This document shows, in pieces, positions 8,099 through 14,803 of a stretch of DNA of 64,000 nt. Position 1 is the first letter of the stretch. Every line of letters starts with the position of its first letter. Source of the stretch: a virus; the IMG/VR virus record IMGVR_UViG_3300033153_009650, positions 1 to 64,000 of that record; one strand, 5' to 3'. The position numbers and the translations under genes were made by a program. Under the pieces are notes generated by a model. That model had not been told where the DNA came from. It searched no databases and was given only the letters and a program-made list of their open reading frames with translations.

Positions 8099-8124
8099 AA
8101 TGCCCTTGTCCTAAGACAGGTCAG
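8099..8124 (-). repeat. 26-bp intergenic direct repeat, copy 1
   Basis: Minus strand CTGACCTGTCTTAGGACAAG followed by GGCATT. A copy with one mismatch lies at 9869-9894. Here it follows the stop of the 81-aa gene; in copy 2 it contains the stop of the DnaJ-like zinc protein and precedes an ATG. Confidence 0.6.
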
Positions 8125-8126
8125 AA

Positions 8127-8372
8127 TTATCTAAACTTTTCGCAGTGTTGATTGGTTAAACATAAGAGCAACTGTTTATCACTTAATAGTGCAATTAATT
8201 TTTTAATATCTCGCAACCTAAAACCTGTTAACCATGTATCCTTTTCTTCTTCGTTTAAATCATCCATTGACATTAAGTATGCTTCCAATGGTGTCCCGCT
8301 TGCCCCTGAATGTATTTCGTGAAAACCTGATACAAAATTATCATATACAACGTTTTCAATTAACTTTCTCAT
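8127..8372 (-). CDS. 81-aa hypothetical protein
   Basis: ATG behind AAGGAGATGGCGATAAA and overlapping the TGA of a 20-codon frame. Acidic, helical (DDLNEEEKDTWLTGFRLRDI). No family recognised. Confidence 0.5.
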   Translation of the reverse strand: MRKLIENVVYDNFVSGFHEIHSGASGTPLEAYLMSMDDLNEEEKDTWLTGFRLRDIKKLIALLSDKQLLLCLTNQHCEKFR

Positions 8373-8431
8373 TTTATCGCCATCTCCTTTACCACTATCT
8401 CAAATTTAGTTCCAGAGGATATTGTTATCAT
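8369..8431 (-). CDS. 20-aa peptide, possible leader
   Basis: ATG behind AGTAGGAGGACTGATT; its TGA overlaps the next ATG. It carries the ribosome binding site of the downstream gene and may mainly serve translational coupling. The stretch 8432-8544 upstream holds only short frames without good starts. Confidence 0.35.
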   Translation of the reverse strand: MITISSGTKFEIVVKEMAIK

Positions 8432-8544
8432 AATCAGTCCTCCTACTTTTTCAACTTTTTTACTCCTTCAGTTTCATTTGAAGAATCTTCTTTTTTGTAT
8501 ATTGCCCCGTCTAACAGAAATAGAAAAGAGAATCAATAACATCT

Positions 8545-9153
8545 TCAATTTTGGTTAGTAACATAGGTTATTCCTTTCTTAATAGACGTTTCAAATACCT
8601 TGTCTGCTCCTTCAATAAGATCAGGGGAATGACTTACCATTATGAATTGTAAATTTAATTTCTCACTAAGTTCTTTTAACATAAGAGAAGCCTTAGGTTG
8701 TAAATCACGTGAAAGGAACCGAAATGGTTCGTCTAAAATCATTATGTTGCGGGTTTTAGGTTGGGATAATGACCAAAGAGCAACTCTTAAAGCAAAGGAA
8801 GCAATGTCAACAACACCTCCTCCTGTAGCTGATAAAGGATCAATTCTTTCTCCATCTTTAATGAAATAAATATCGGCTTCTGTTTTACCTCTTCTAATAA
8901 CAAATTCTAAGATCAATTCATAAGGATCATCAAATACAGCAGACAAAGCTAAGGTAACAAGCTCACTGATATGGTATTGCAGTTCTTCCTGTGTTTGTTT
9001 GGCTACTGTTTGAATAATAACCTGAGCTTTTTCAGAGTAAGAAATTTCTTCTTCTAAATGCTTAACTTCTTTCTCTGTTTTTTTAATTTGAGAATAGAGT
9101 TGTTCCTGATGACCTTTTTTTCTTTCGATAATAATTCTGAATTTTTTTAACAT
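8545..9153 (-). CDS. C-terminal half of a split SbcC/Rad50-like ATPase (202 aa)
   Basis: After about 60 residues of coiled coil, the protein has the C-terminal half of an SMC/Rad50 nucleotide-binding head: a variant signature loop (LSATGGGVVDIASFALRVAL), Walker B with D-loop (IMILDEPFRFLS) and a switch His (IMVSHSPD). There is no Walker A; that part is encoded separately at 14800-15882. The two would pair to form one ATPase head acting with the SbcD-like nuclease (13788-14717) on DNA ends. The coil here is far shorter than in the N-terminal partner. Confidence 0.75.
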   Translation of the reverse strand: MLKKFRIIIERKKGHQEQLYSQIKKTEKEVKHLEEEISYSEKAQVIIQTVAKQTQEELQYHISELVTLALSAVFDDPYELILEFVIRRGKTEADIYFIKDGERIDPLSATGGGVVDIASFALRVALWSLSQPKTRNIMILDEPFRFLSRDLQPKASLMLKELSEKLNLQFIMVSHSPDLIEGADKVFETSIKKGITYVTNQN

Positions 9154-9233
9154 TTTGATCCTTTCCCTTATATAATGTTATCTAAGCGAACAAGATTTAG
9201 AATGATATGAGTAGGATAATTACATTCGGAACA

Positions 9234-9425
9234 TCATATTAATTCCCCTTCCCCGGGCTCGGTTGGGCGGGCTCTTTTTCGCTGAATATTCATTTCTTTT
9301 TGCGCTGCTTCTTCTGGATATAAGCCTTCATTTTGATAATCTTTAATTCGGTCAAAATCAACCATATCTGGATTACCACCTGACATCCATACATCATATA
9401 AAACATCCCCCCTATAATCTTCCAT
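9234..9425 (-). CDS. 63-aa hypothetical protein
   Basis: ATG behind TAGGAGGATTT. Acidic N-terminal part, basic middle (NIQRKRARP) and Pro/Gly tail. Some resemblance to short phage proteins of unknown function; nothing specific. The gap 9154-9233 upstream of the split-ATPase gene shows no convincing gene. Confidence 0.45.
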   Translation of the reverse strand: MEDYRGDVLYDVWMSGGNPDMVDFDRIKDYQNEGLYPEEAAQKEMNIQRKRARPTEPGEGELI

Positions 9426-9433
9426 AAATCCTC

Positions 9434-9613
9434 CTATTCTTGTTCTAAATGATCAATGTCTAATTTCTCACTTTTAAAATATATTTGAATGCCCCACCGA
9501 CATTTACTGCAATAACGATATTCAGCAGAATGGTTACCTGATAAATGACATGGAATTTCAATCTTGGTTCCACATTGGCAGCAGTCAGTGTTAATAATTA
9601 TTTCGTTTGTCAA
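9434..9613 (-). CDS. 59-aa zinc-finger-like protein, TTG start
   Basis: TTG behind AAAGGAGGGAGTT. Cys pairs CCQC and CSKC with an extra Cys near residue 22 suggest one zinc site. It sits in the zinc-ribbon-rich small gene cluster. No family assigned. Confidence 0.5.
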   Translation of the reverse strand: MTNEIIINTDCCQCGTKIEIPCHLSGNHSAEYRYCSKCRWGIQIYFKSEKLDIDHLEQE

Positions 9614-9691
9614 AACTCCCTCCTTTCCTGATTTAGAGATTGAAACCTGACAGGTGGACTGCTACCACAGTGCAGCGAACACTCCATAGCC

Positions 9692-9868
9692 TCACGAAGT
9701 ATGGCTGTCAGATAAACTTAACTTTTTCATAATTTCTCCAACAAGTAAGTCTACTTCTGTACTAACAGCATACACAGCCCGAAGTTCATTCCTTAATTCA
9801 GGCTCTTTTTGTAGTCTTACTTTTGCTTCCTCTTGAATTGCATCAACTATATATTGGTAATTTGTCAT
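9692..9868 (-). CDS. 58-aa helical hypothetical protein
   Basis: ATG lies just after repeat copy 2 (9869-9894) and no good ribosome binding site is visible, though AAGGG is nearby. Sequence is mostly helical (QEEAKVRLQKEPELRNELR). No family recognised. Confidence 0.45.
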   Translation of the reverse strand: MTNYQYIVDAIQEEAKVRLQKEPELRNELRAVYAVSTEVDLLVGEIMKKLSLSDSHTS

Positions 9869-9894
9869 AATGCCCTTGTCCTAAGACGGGTCAG
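9869..9894 (-). repeat. 26-bp intergenic direct repeat, copy 2
   Basis: Near-identical to 8099-8124. On the minus strand it contains the stop of the gene at 9881-10060 and ends next to the ATG at 9868. Confidence 0.6.
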
Positions 9895-10060
9895 GGTTGT
9901 CGGTATCGACTTTAATTACCTGCCCACAGGTTGAGCAATATTTAGGTGCTTGCCCTGTACCTGCGCAAAGAGGACATTCATAGTATTGAGTTATATTTAC
10001 CCACTCACTTTGGTCATCACATTCTAATTTTCCTTTACCTTTACATTTTGGACATGTCAT
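9881..10060 (-). CDS. DnaJ-like zinc-finger protein (59 aa)
   Basis: Behind GGAAAGGAGGAAGTTTTG. Carries CPKCKGKGK and CPLCAGTGQ, the CxxCxGxG repeats of DnaJ central domains, then a CSTCG ribbon. The J domain is absent. Free CxxCxGxG proteins are common small phage products; a chaperone or RNA-binding role is possible. A TTG one codon upstream is an alternative start. Confidence 0.6.
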   Translation of the reverse strand: MTCPKCKGKGKLECDDQSEWVNITQYYECPLCAGTGQAPKYCSTCGQVIKVDTDNPDPS

Positions 10061-10173
10061 CAAAACTTCCTCCTTTCCATCTTACGTCTTGATGTTAGCG
10101 GCAGGGTCGGTGAGCCAGAAGGTTTTTTTCGTTTTTTACTCGGAACATCCGAGGTGGTTTTTAAGCCTCTCAT
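10060..10173 (-). CDS. possible 37-aa basic peptide
   Basis: ATG with only a weak upstream site; the frame runs through the ribosome binding site of the next gene and shares its first bases. Lys/Arg/Ser/Pro-rich (KKRKKPSGSPTLPLTSRRK). It could be a real leader peptide or chance. The flanking bases 10174-10227 show nothing else. Confidence 0.25.
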   Translation of the reverse strand: MRGLKTTSDVPSKKRKKPSGSPTLPLTSRRKMERRKF

Positions 10174-10227
10174 AAGCGAGATACTTCTACCTTTAGAACC
10201 ACTTCACTGGGCTTACTCACCATTGTG

Positions 10228-10470
10228 TTACTTTCCCTGTAACCATAAACCAATAGGTTTTGACCATTCAGTCGAGTCTCCTATGAGAATCCAAGATAAT
10301 AAAACAAAAAAGATTGCCCCTGCAACAGCCCATAGAAGTGGTATGGTATTTAAATGTTTTTTAGTAGTTACTACTCCCCCCATATAGCTTATAACTCCAC
10401 AAAATAGTAAACCAGCTACTTGTGTAATTAGCTGTCCAGGAGTATCAATTATCGAGAAAAAAGGTATCAT
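10228..10470 (-). CDS. 80-aa two-helix membrane protein
   Basis: ATG behind TTTGAGGAGAGCATT. Two hydrophobic segments, near residues 12-33 and 44-64 (IPLLWAVAGAIFFVLLSWIL). Unknown function; part of the small-membrane-protein cluster. Confidence 0.5.
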   Translation of the reverse strand: MIPFFSIIDTPGQLITQVAGLLFCGVISYMGGVVTTKKHLNTIPLLWAVAGAIFFVLLSWILIGDSTEWSKPIGLWLQGK

Positions 10471-10480
10471 AATGCTCTCC

Positions 10481-10760
10481 TCAAATTAGCAGCTTGAGGT
10501 GGCAAACTGAATCACAACCATGCCAATCCAAGGAAGTAAACTCACCAACCTCTCACCGCCTTTGTGCTGACAGCCAGGAATACCCCACGTTCCTGGTAAA
10601 GGCACCCGATCATTAGTCACCCGTCAATCCTTCCTGAATTGAGTTATCGCCACTGCCAGCACGCTAAAGTTATGAAAGTTCCAAGGTTGCATTGCCAACA
10701 AGACCCCTCTAAAGCCGACCACTCTACGGTTAGGTGTTAATGGCTTGGGCTGCGAGGGGG
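10481..10760 (-). other. GC-richer gap with two non-ATG reading frames
   Basis: The gap is near 50% GC against mid-30s around it. On the minus strand a TTG-initiated frame (about 10622-10765, ending ITQFRKD) is followed by a GTG-initiated frame at 10486-10620 (44 codons, containing PGTWGIPGCQHKGGERL). Neither has an ATG. The end of the gap (CTCAAGCTGCTAATTTGAGG) resembles the end of the gap at 18450-18694. It may be a structured leader, a decayed gene or two unusual small genes. Confidence 0.35.
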
Positions 10761-10952
10761 TTAACAATCTGCTCTTTTAGTGACAGTGCATCCCTCAGAT
10801 ACATGATGAACTTTTCCTGTTTCGATATCTATAAAAATCCAACTATCACCTGTAGCACAAGGAACATGTTCTACTCTCGCACTTGAAGTAAGCGTTACCT
10901 TTGCATTATTGAAATTCACAGAAACAGTATCTCCTTCTTGTATACGATCCAT
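10761..10952 (-). CDS. 63-aa hypothetical protein
   Basis: ATG behind GAAAGGAGAACATGG. Beta-rich pattern (DTVSVNFNNAKVTLTS … SWIFIDIETGKVHHVSEG), like a small OB/SH3-type barrel, with Cys at 32 and 55. No named family. Confidence 0.5.
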   Translation of the reverse strand: MDRIQEGDTVSVNFNNAKVTLTSSARVEHVPCATGDSWIFIDIETGKVHHVSEGCTVTKRADC

Positions 10953-11067
10953 CCATGTTCTCCTTTCATTCCCTCAACCGTCCCTGGTCATGCCTATATG
11001 CTCGATAACCAGATATTTAGGCCAGGCGCGGGGACAGAAGAGAGAAATCGAATAACGAGATTAATTC

Positions 11068-11136
11068 TTACAAAACATAAATAATTATAATTAATGCTCC
11101 AATTATTAGGCCGATATCTATATATTTATCGTACAT
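11068..11136 (-). CDS. 22-aa membrane peptide
   Basis: ATG behind AAAAAGAGAAAAA. One hydrophobic helix (IDIGLIIGALIIIIYVL) at the stop. Short, but its place among similar peptides supports it. The adjacent 10953-11067 is non-coding, with a GC-rich patch (10975-11035) able to form an imperfect hairpin. Confidence 0.35.
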   Translation of the reverse strand: MYDKYIDIGLIIGALIIIIYVL

Positions 11137-11156
11137 TTTTTCTCTTTTTAAGCATC

Positions 11157-11270
11157 TTAGAAGAAGAATAATGAGAATACGGCTCCAAATCCTACGGTAA
11201 ATGCTACGGTGAGTATAGCAGCTTTTTTTACCGCTTCTATTATTGCTATTTCAACTATTCTTGTTTCTAT
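11157..11270 (-). CDS. 37-aa membrane peptide, paralogue of 7969-8079, ATA start
   Basis: The frame ends AFTVGFGAVFSLFFF, nearly the same as the peptide at 7969-8079. An AAAGGAGG site lies 4 nt before an ATA codon and no ATG, GTG or TTG exists between the upstream in-frame stop and the conserved part. Either ATA is used as start or the original start has been lost. Confidence 0.45.
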   Translation of the reverse strand: METRIVEIAIIEAVKKAAILTVAFTVGFGAVFSLFFF

Positions 11271-11304
11271 CTCCCCTCCTTTCGTTTGTGGCTATGAAAG
11301 CATA

Positions 11305-11616
11305 TTATTGATTGTTTTTAATTTGAATCTGAATATTTGGTTTTCCTATTAAATAATAACCCCCTTGCATATCTGAAACATCTATTACTGGAATAATGAT
11401 CTGATCAATACTAACTTGTGAAGGGACTTTAATTGGTTCTGGAAAAGTTTTTTGCAATACTTCTTCCATTTTATCTTCAATTTCTTTTATGTATCGTTCT
11501 AATTCATTGAAGGTCATGTCTCTCATAATCATTTCTTCTTTCGTAATCTCTTTATCCGCTTTTGTTATTAATATTTCACTAAAAATTTCATACCATTCTT
11601 TTCCAAATGATTTCAT
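11305..11616 (-). CDS. 103-aa hypothetical protein
   Basis: ATG behind GGGGAAAAAGA and overlapping the upstream stop by four bases. N-terminal half is coiled-coil-like (MTFNELERYIKEIEDKMEEV); the C-terminal half has beta-like hydrophobic strings. No family recognised. Confidence 0.5.
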   Translation of the reverse strand: MKSFGKEWYEIFSEILITKADKEITKEEMIMRDMTFNELERYIKEIEDKMEEVLQKTFPEPIKVPSQVSIDQIIIPVIDVSDMQGGYYLIGKPNIQIQIKNNQ

Positions 11617-11894
11617 TCTTTTTCCCCAAATAATTTTTCGATTATTGATCTTAGATTTTCTGCTGCAATAAAACCTTTGTGTCTCCCTGGAACAAAATGA
11701 GGGAAATGATGGTGGGCAACAATCTTATCAATTTCATCTCCGTAGAAGATTGTATCATCAGGAACCATGGAAGAAAAGTGAAATTTAACAATAGGATCGG
11801 GGGAGAAAGTAGCCTGAAAACGAACTGTTGCTTCGGAGTAAGCATCGACAAACTCTCGAAGTTCTTTATTTGTGATAGGTTTTACTTTAATCAT
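11613..11894 (-). CDS. 93-aa hypothetical protein
   Basis: ATG behind AGTAGGAAAGAAAA. His-rich centre (VAHHHFPHFVPGRHKG) could bind metal, flanked by helices. No known family. Overlaps both neighbours slightly. Confidence 0.5.
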   Translation of the reverse strand: MIKVKPITNKELREFVDAYSEATVRFQATFSPDPIVKFHFSSMVPDDTIFYGDEIDKIVAHHHFPHFVPGRHKGFIAAENLRSIIEKLFGEKE

Positions 11895-11997
11895 TTTTCT
11901 TTCCTACTCTCAGTTTTGCCAATTCTTCAATATATCCATATAAATGTAATCTTTTGCTACCTGCACATATTTCCCCTTGATTCAATTCCAATTTCAT
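11887..11997 (-). CDS. 36-aa hypothetical peptide
   Basis: ATG at 11997 lies within the end of the upstream 55-aa gene, in another frame, and its stop lies inside the start of the next gene. It fills the gap with a plausible frame (CAGSKRLHLYGYIEELAKL). Ribosome binding site weak. Confidence 0.35.
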   Translation of the reverse strand: MKLELNQGEICAGSKRLHLYGYIEELAKLRVGKKND

Positions 11998-12124
11998 CCG
12001 CCATGTATTGAGGATTTCCTAAATAACAATCGTTAGGTTGAGCAACTTGAAGAATAGCTTGATTGGTATTTGGCATTTGTTTTAAAATATCTACAAAATG
12101 TTTTACTTGGAAAGTTATCCTCAT
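11957..12124 (-). CDS. 55-aa hypothetical protein
   Basis: ATG shares bases with the upstream TGA (ATGA). Sequence includes NQAILQVAQPNDCYLG. No family recognised; coupling with the upstream membrane protein is the main support. Confidence 0.45.
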   Translation of the reverse strand: MRITFQVKHFVDILKQMPNTNQAILQVAQPNDCYLGNPQYMADEIGIESRGNMCR

Positions 12125-12417
12125 TCTAATTTCCAAATTTCCTCAGTAGGTAAATCCGATTCTGCTTCTATTATAATCAGTGGATTTGAATTATCAGAAT
12201 TTAAAAGAACAAATAAATGAGTTTTACATATCCATTTATATCTTTTCTTTCCAATGTTTATACTCATTTGATATTTCATTCCCTGATTCCAGAATTCTGT
12301 GTCAATTTGTCGCCATTCAATCTCAGTAAAATAGGAATAACCCCATACAAGGAATATGATAAGAATTAACCCTAATATTATTCCCATCAATCTTACTTTA
12401 ATTTTAGAATGTAACAT
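12121..12417 (-). CDS. 98-aa membrane-anchored protein
   Basis: ATG behind GGGACAGGAGTT. Basic N-terminus then a strong membrane helix at residues 11-28 (GIILGLILIIFLVWGYS), followed by a soluble domain. Function unknown. Confidence 0.5.
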   Translation of the reverse strand: MLHSKIKVRLMGIILGLILIIFLVWGYSYFTEIEWRQIDTEFWNQGMKYQMSINIGKKRYKWICKTHLFVLLNSDNSNPLIIIEAESDLPTEEIWKLE

Positions 12418-12586
12418 AACTCCTGTCCCTTATAGCCAGCTGATCTTCTATTTCTTCACTGAGTTCCGGATGTTTATCTATCCAGTCTTGTTCTTGTAAC
12501 CATTCTAAATAATGACGAGGAACATCATCGATGCTTTCTCCTCGATATTTAGACCACTCTGGCATTATGAAATCTTGATCATTCAT
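12404..12586 (-). CDS. DUF3820/ExoX-C-like small protein (60 aa)
   Basis: The segment MPEWSKYRGESIDDVPRHYL followed by EWL matches the fold found as DUF3820 and at the C-terminus of exonuclease X (MPFGKYKG-x-DxPxxYLxWL). Such free copies occur in phages; DNA binding has been proposed for the domain. Overlaps the downstream start by 14 bases. Confidence 0.6.
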   Translation of the reverse strand: MNDQDFIMPEWSKYRGESIDDVPRHYLEWLQEQDWIDKHPELSEEIEDQLAIRDRSYVTF

Positions 12587-13100
12587 GTTTTAATTCTCCT
12601 GTTCCAATAAATTCAATTTTCAACTTTTCTTTACTCCAAGTTTGTTTGAAGACATCTCCAAAGACGGGAATACCTTTATAGGTTCCATGAATAGGTACTT
12701 TTGAATCTTCTAATCCAGAAGCTAATACGGCTTTTTCATAACTTTCAATATTACTGAAATATGCTTCTCCTCCCCATTGTTTTAAAGGAATGGAGCTGTC
12801 TATTTTGCCCTCATCTACCCATATATGGAGATCACATATTATATCAGCATATCTTCTTTTGATATGAAAAAGTATTTGATCCTCCTCTTCTGGCTTTGGA
12901 ACCTCTTCAAGAGCCATTAATGGATGATTCATTTTGGTAAGTTCAGTGCAAGCTTGAAAGAGGGCGTCTCGGATACTTAATAAAGTATCAAGATAAAAAG
13001 GTTGTATAAGAGTAATCAGGCCCTCTACTGGCATTCCTTCTTTTCTTGCTTCTCTCATGGTTTCTTTGTATTTAATAAGCATTTCTTCTTTTGTTTGCAT
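12579..13100 (-). CDS. 173-aa hypothetical protein
   Basis: Start chosen at the ATG behind TGGGGAGAATAATT, which overlaps the upstream stop; an in-frame GTG-like start 15 nt earlier is less likely. Mixed helical protein with no recognisable catalytic motif. Confidence 0.5.
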   Translation of the reverse strand: MQTKEEMLIKYKETMREARKEGMPVEGLITLIQPFYLDTLLSIRDALFQACTELTKMNHPLMALEEVPKPEEEDQILFHIKRRYADIICDLHIWVDEGKIDSSIPLKQWGGEAYFSNIESYEKAVLASGLEDSKVPIHGTYKGIPVFGDVFKQTWSKEKLKIEFIGTGELKHE

Positions 13101-13102
13101 AA

Positions 13103-13348
13103 TTATTCTCCCCACTCATAGTCTTGTTCTAATTTAACTATGCCTTTTTCTAATTCTTTTTCTTTCAATTCCAGTTCCTTGTCTATCTTGTCCAGTTTCT
13201 TCTCTGCTGAAGCCAAATCCTTGCATCCGAACTCTTCTTGGAGCCTTTTGCGAAGCCCCTTCAACTGGCCTTCGTACTCTGCGGACTTGGTTTTGGCCTG
13301 TTCGATTTCTTTCTTCATCCCCATTAGTTTCTCGTTTTGATTGGCCAT
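13103..13348 (-). CDS. 81-aa coiled-coil protein
   Basis: ATG behind AGGAAGGAGAATATT. Nearly entire length is heptad coiled coil (KKLDKIDKELELKEKELEK). It could be a structural partner for one of the nearby recombination proteins; that is speculation. It overlaps the 3' part of the gene at 13134-13547 in another frame, and this frame is the more protein-like one there. Confidence 0.55.
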   Translation of the reverse strand: MANQNEKLMGMKKEIEQAKTKSAEYEGQLKGLRKRLQEEFGCKDLASAEKKLDKIDKELELKEKELEKGIVKLEQDYEWGE

Positions 13349-13547
13349 AATATTCTCCTTCCTGTTCATTGATATCAAGGACACAAATCCTTATAATGTT
13401 GCCTCCCTCATCTTTTGCTATAAAATCACTCCGAGTATAGGTTCCATATTTCCCAAAGTGGGCTTCTCCTGCCGGTTCAACTATGCAACCAGGTACTTTT
13501 AAGTTGGCTATTATATCGACAAGCTCAGATTTTATTTTTTTTCGCAT
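13134..13547 (-). CDS. hypothetical protein with doubtful 3' end
   Basis: The first about 67 residues look real (PGCIVEPAGEAHFGKYGTYT, IRICVLDINEQEGEYYGQ). From there the frame runs for over 200 nt opposite the coiled-coil gene (13103-13348) in a different frame and becomes Arg/Gly/Asp/Glu low complexity. The original stop may have been lost by a small indel near 13340. No good ribosome binding site precedes the ATG. Confidence 0.4.
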   Translation of the reverse strand: MRKKIKSELVDIIANLKVPGCIVEPAGEAHFGKYGTYTRSDFIAKDEGGNIIRICVLDINEQEGEYYGQSKRETNGDEERNRTGQNQVRRVRRPVEGASQKAPRRVRMQGFGFSREETGQDRQGTGIERKRIRKRHS

Positions 13548-13568
13548 GATAGATTAAAGAATCCAGAA

Positions 13569-13631
13569 TTATTTCTCTGATAATAACAGACCCCTTACTG
13601 GGCATTCCTCTACTTCGAGATAATATTTCAT
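13569..13631 (-). CDS. 20-aa peptide
   Basis: ATG shares bases with the TGA of the helix-turn-helix gene and has GGAG 9 nt upstream. Too short for assignment; probably real only if coupled translation matters. Confidence 0.3.
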   Translation of the reverse strand: MKYYLEVEECPVRGLLLSEK

Positions 13632-13795
13632 TTCTTAATCTCCTTCTTTCTTTTTTTCCATTCCTTGATTATTTTGGCAACAGAGGGCTGTGAGATCAAA
13701 AGTTCATTAGCTATTTCATTTTGATCTAATCCCGCTTGGCAAAATTTGATTGCTTTCTTTTTAATTCGTTCAGAGATCTTTTTTCCTTTAGGCAT
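13628..13795 (-). CDS. 55-aa helix-turn-helix protein
   Basis: The ATG lies inside the last codons of the SbcD-like gene. The sequence ICQ-type helix followed by GLDQNEIANELLISQPSVAK and a basic tail is a classic helix-turn-helix of the resolvase/MarR-like type. Likely a small DNA-binding regulator of the recombination genes. Confidence 0.6.
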   Translation of the reverse strand: MPKGKKISERIKKKAIKFCQAGLDQNEIANELLISQPSVAKIIKEWKKRKKEIKK

Positions 13796-14717
13796 TGAGA
13801 GCACTCCATGCTTTTTCCTTTATTTCTTTTCTTGTTCTATTTTTTTCGAAGAATTCTTCCAGATTTTTCTCGAAAGATAAACCAGTTTCGTAATCTTGTT
13901 TTAGATGAGATACAAAAAAATCAATTCTTTTGTCCCTCTCTTTTTTGATTTCTAAATAATCAATATTCATAACATCTTTTTCAATAGGAAGGTATACAGC
14001 TTCAACTTCATTTGTGTTTGCATACCAAAGGTAAACTCGTGGTTTATGATTTATCTGATTTACTGACATCCTCATCATGCTGCCAGGATTTACAAGCAAT
14101 CTTCCTTGATATTCTTCTACAAAAGCTTGATGGTTATCTCCTGTCAGTATCAAATCATATTCAGGAAACTTTTTTAGAAGAGCGTTGGCTTTTGGCGCAT
14201 CTTGACCCGGCCATAAAGGTTTATCTTTGATTACCATTTGATGGGCAATGGCAACTAATTTATTATCTCCTTCTTTTTCATGATGAGAAATTGGACTTCC
14301 ATAAGGAAAGGCCATAACATTTGCATTCATTATTCCTGGAATATGAGTAGGCCTGTCTCGGATTAAATAGTAAATCGTTCCAGCCGCATCTAATACTCCG
14401 AGCCCCCCTTCTGACCATTTATCTAATCTATGATACGGAAGATCATGTTGTCCAGGGATGATGTATATTTCGCTTCCGCAAGCCATAATTATATTAGTTA
14501 GTAATGAATTAGGCCATTGGGGTTTATTACCAAAATCGCCTGCCACCACTATTGGAATTTTATATTTCTCTGCTAAGGCAATAATAAATTCTATCTTTAT
14601 ATTTTGTGCTACGAGATAATCATCTGTTCGGCAGATAGGAACATCTGTTCTCAAATGCCAATCGGCAGTTAAGATTGCCGATGGTTTCTTATTTATTTTT
14701 CTTCGTTTTCTTTCCAT
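13788..14717 (-). CDS. sbcD: SbcD/Mre11-like nuclease (309 aa)
   Basis: A calcineurin-type metallophosphoesterase: DWH (TADWHLR), GDFGN (AGDFGNK), GQHD in place of GNHD, IAHQM, and GDNH in place of GHxH. Order and spacing match Mre11/SbcD, which trims DNA ends with SbcC/Rad50. The Rad50-like partner is encoded as two separate genes on either side (14800-15882 and 8545-9153). The ATG is 17 nt after AAGGAG, inside the preceding short gene, so coupling is likely. Confidence 0.8.
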   Translation of the reverse strand: MERKRRKINKKPSAILTADWHLRTDVPICRTDDYLVAQNIKIEFIIALAEKYKIPIVVAGDFGNKPQWPNSLLTNIIMACGSEIYIIPGQHDLPYHRLDKWSEGGLGVLDAAGTIYYLIRDRPTHIPGIMNANVMAFPYGSPISHHEKEGDNKLVAIAHQMVIKDKPLWPGQDAPKANALLKKFPEYDLILTGDNHQAFVEEYQGRLLVNPGSMMRMSVNQINHKPRVYLWYANTNEVEAVYLPIEKDVMNIDYLEIKKERDKRIDFFVSHLKQDYETGLSFEKNLEEFFEKNRTRKEIKEKAWSALNA

Positions 14718-14803
14718 TTATTTTTTTCTGTTTCTCCTTCGAGACTTTTTTGCCTGTTTATTTTTCCTTCTGTTTTTTCCAAAGGATTTGTAAAGGGGCT
14801 CAT
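14693..14803 (-). CDS. 36-aa Lys/Glu-rich peptide
   Basis: ATG shares bases with the TGA of the Walker A half-gene (ATGA) behind GAGGGAAAAGAAA and the frame overlaps the SbcD-like start. Charged, no fold evident. It links translation of the two complex members. Confidence 0.4.
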   Translation of the reverse strand: MSPFTNPLEKTEGKINRQKSLEGETEKNKWKENEEK

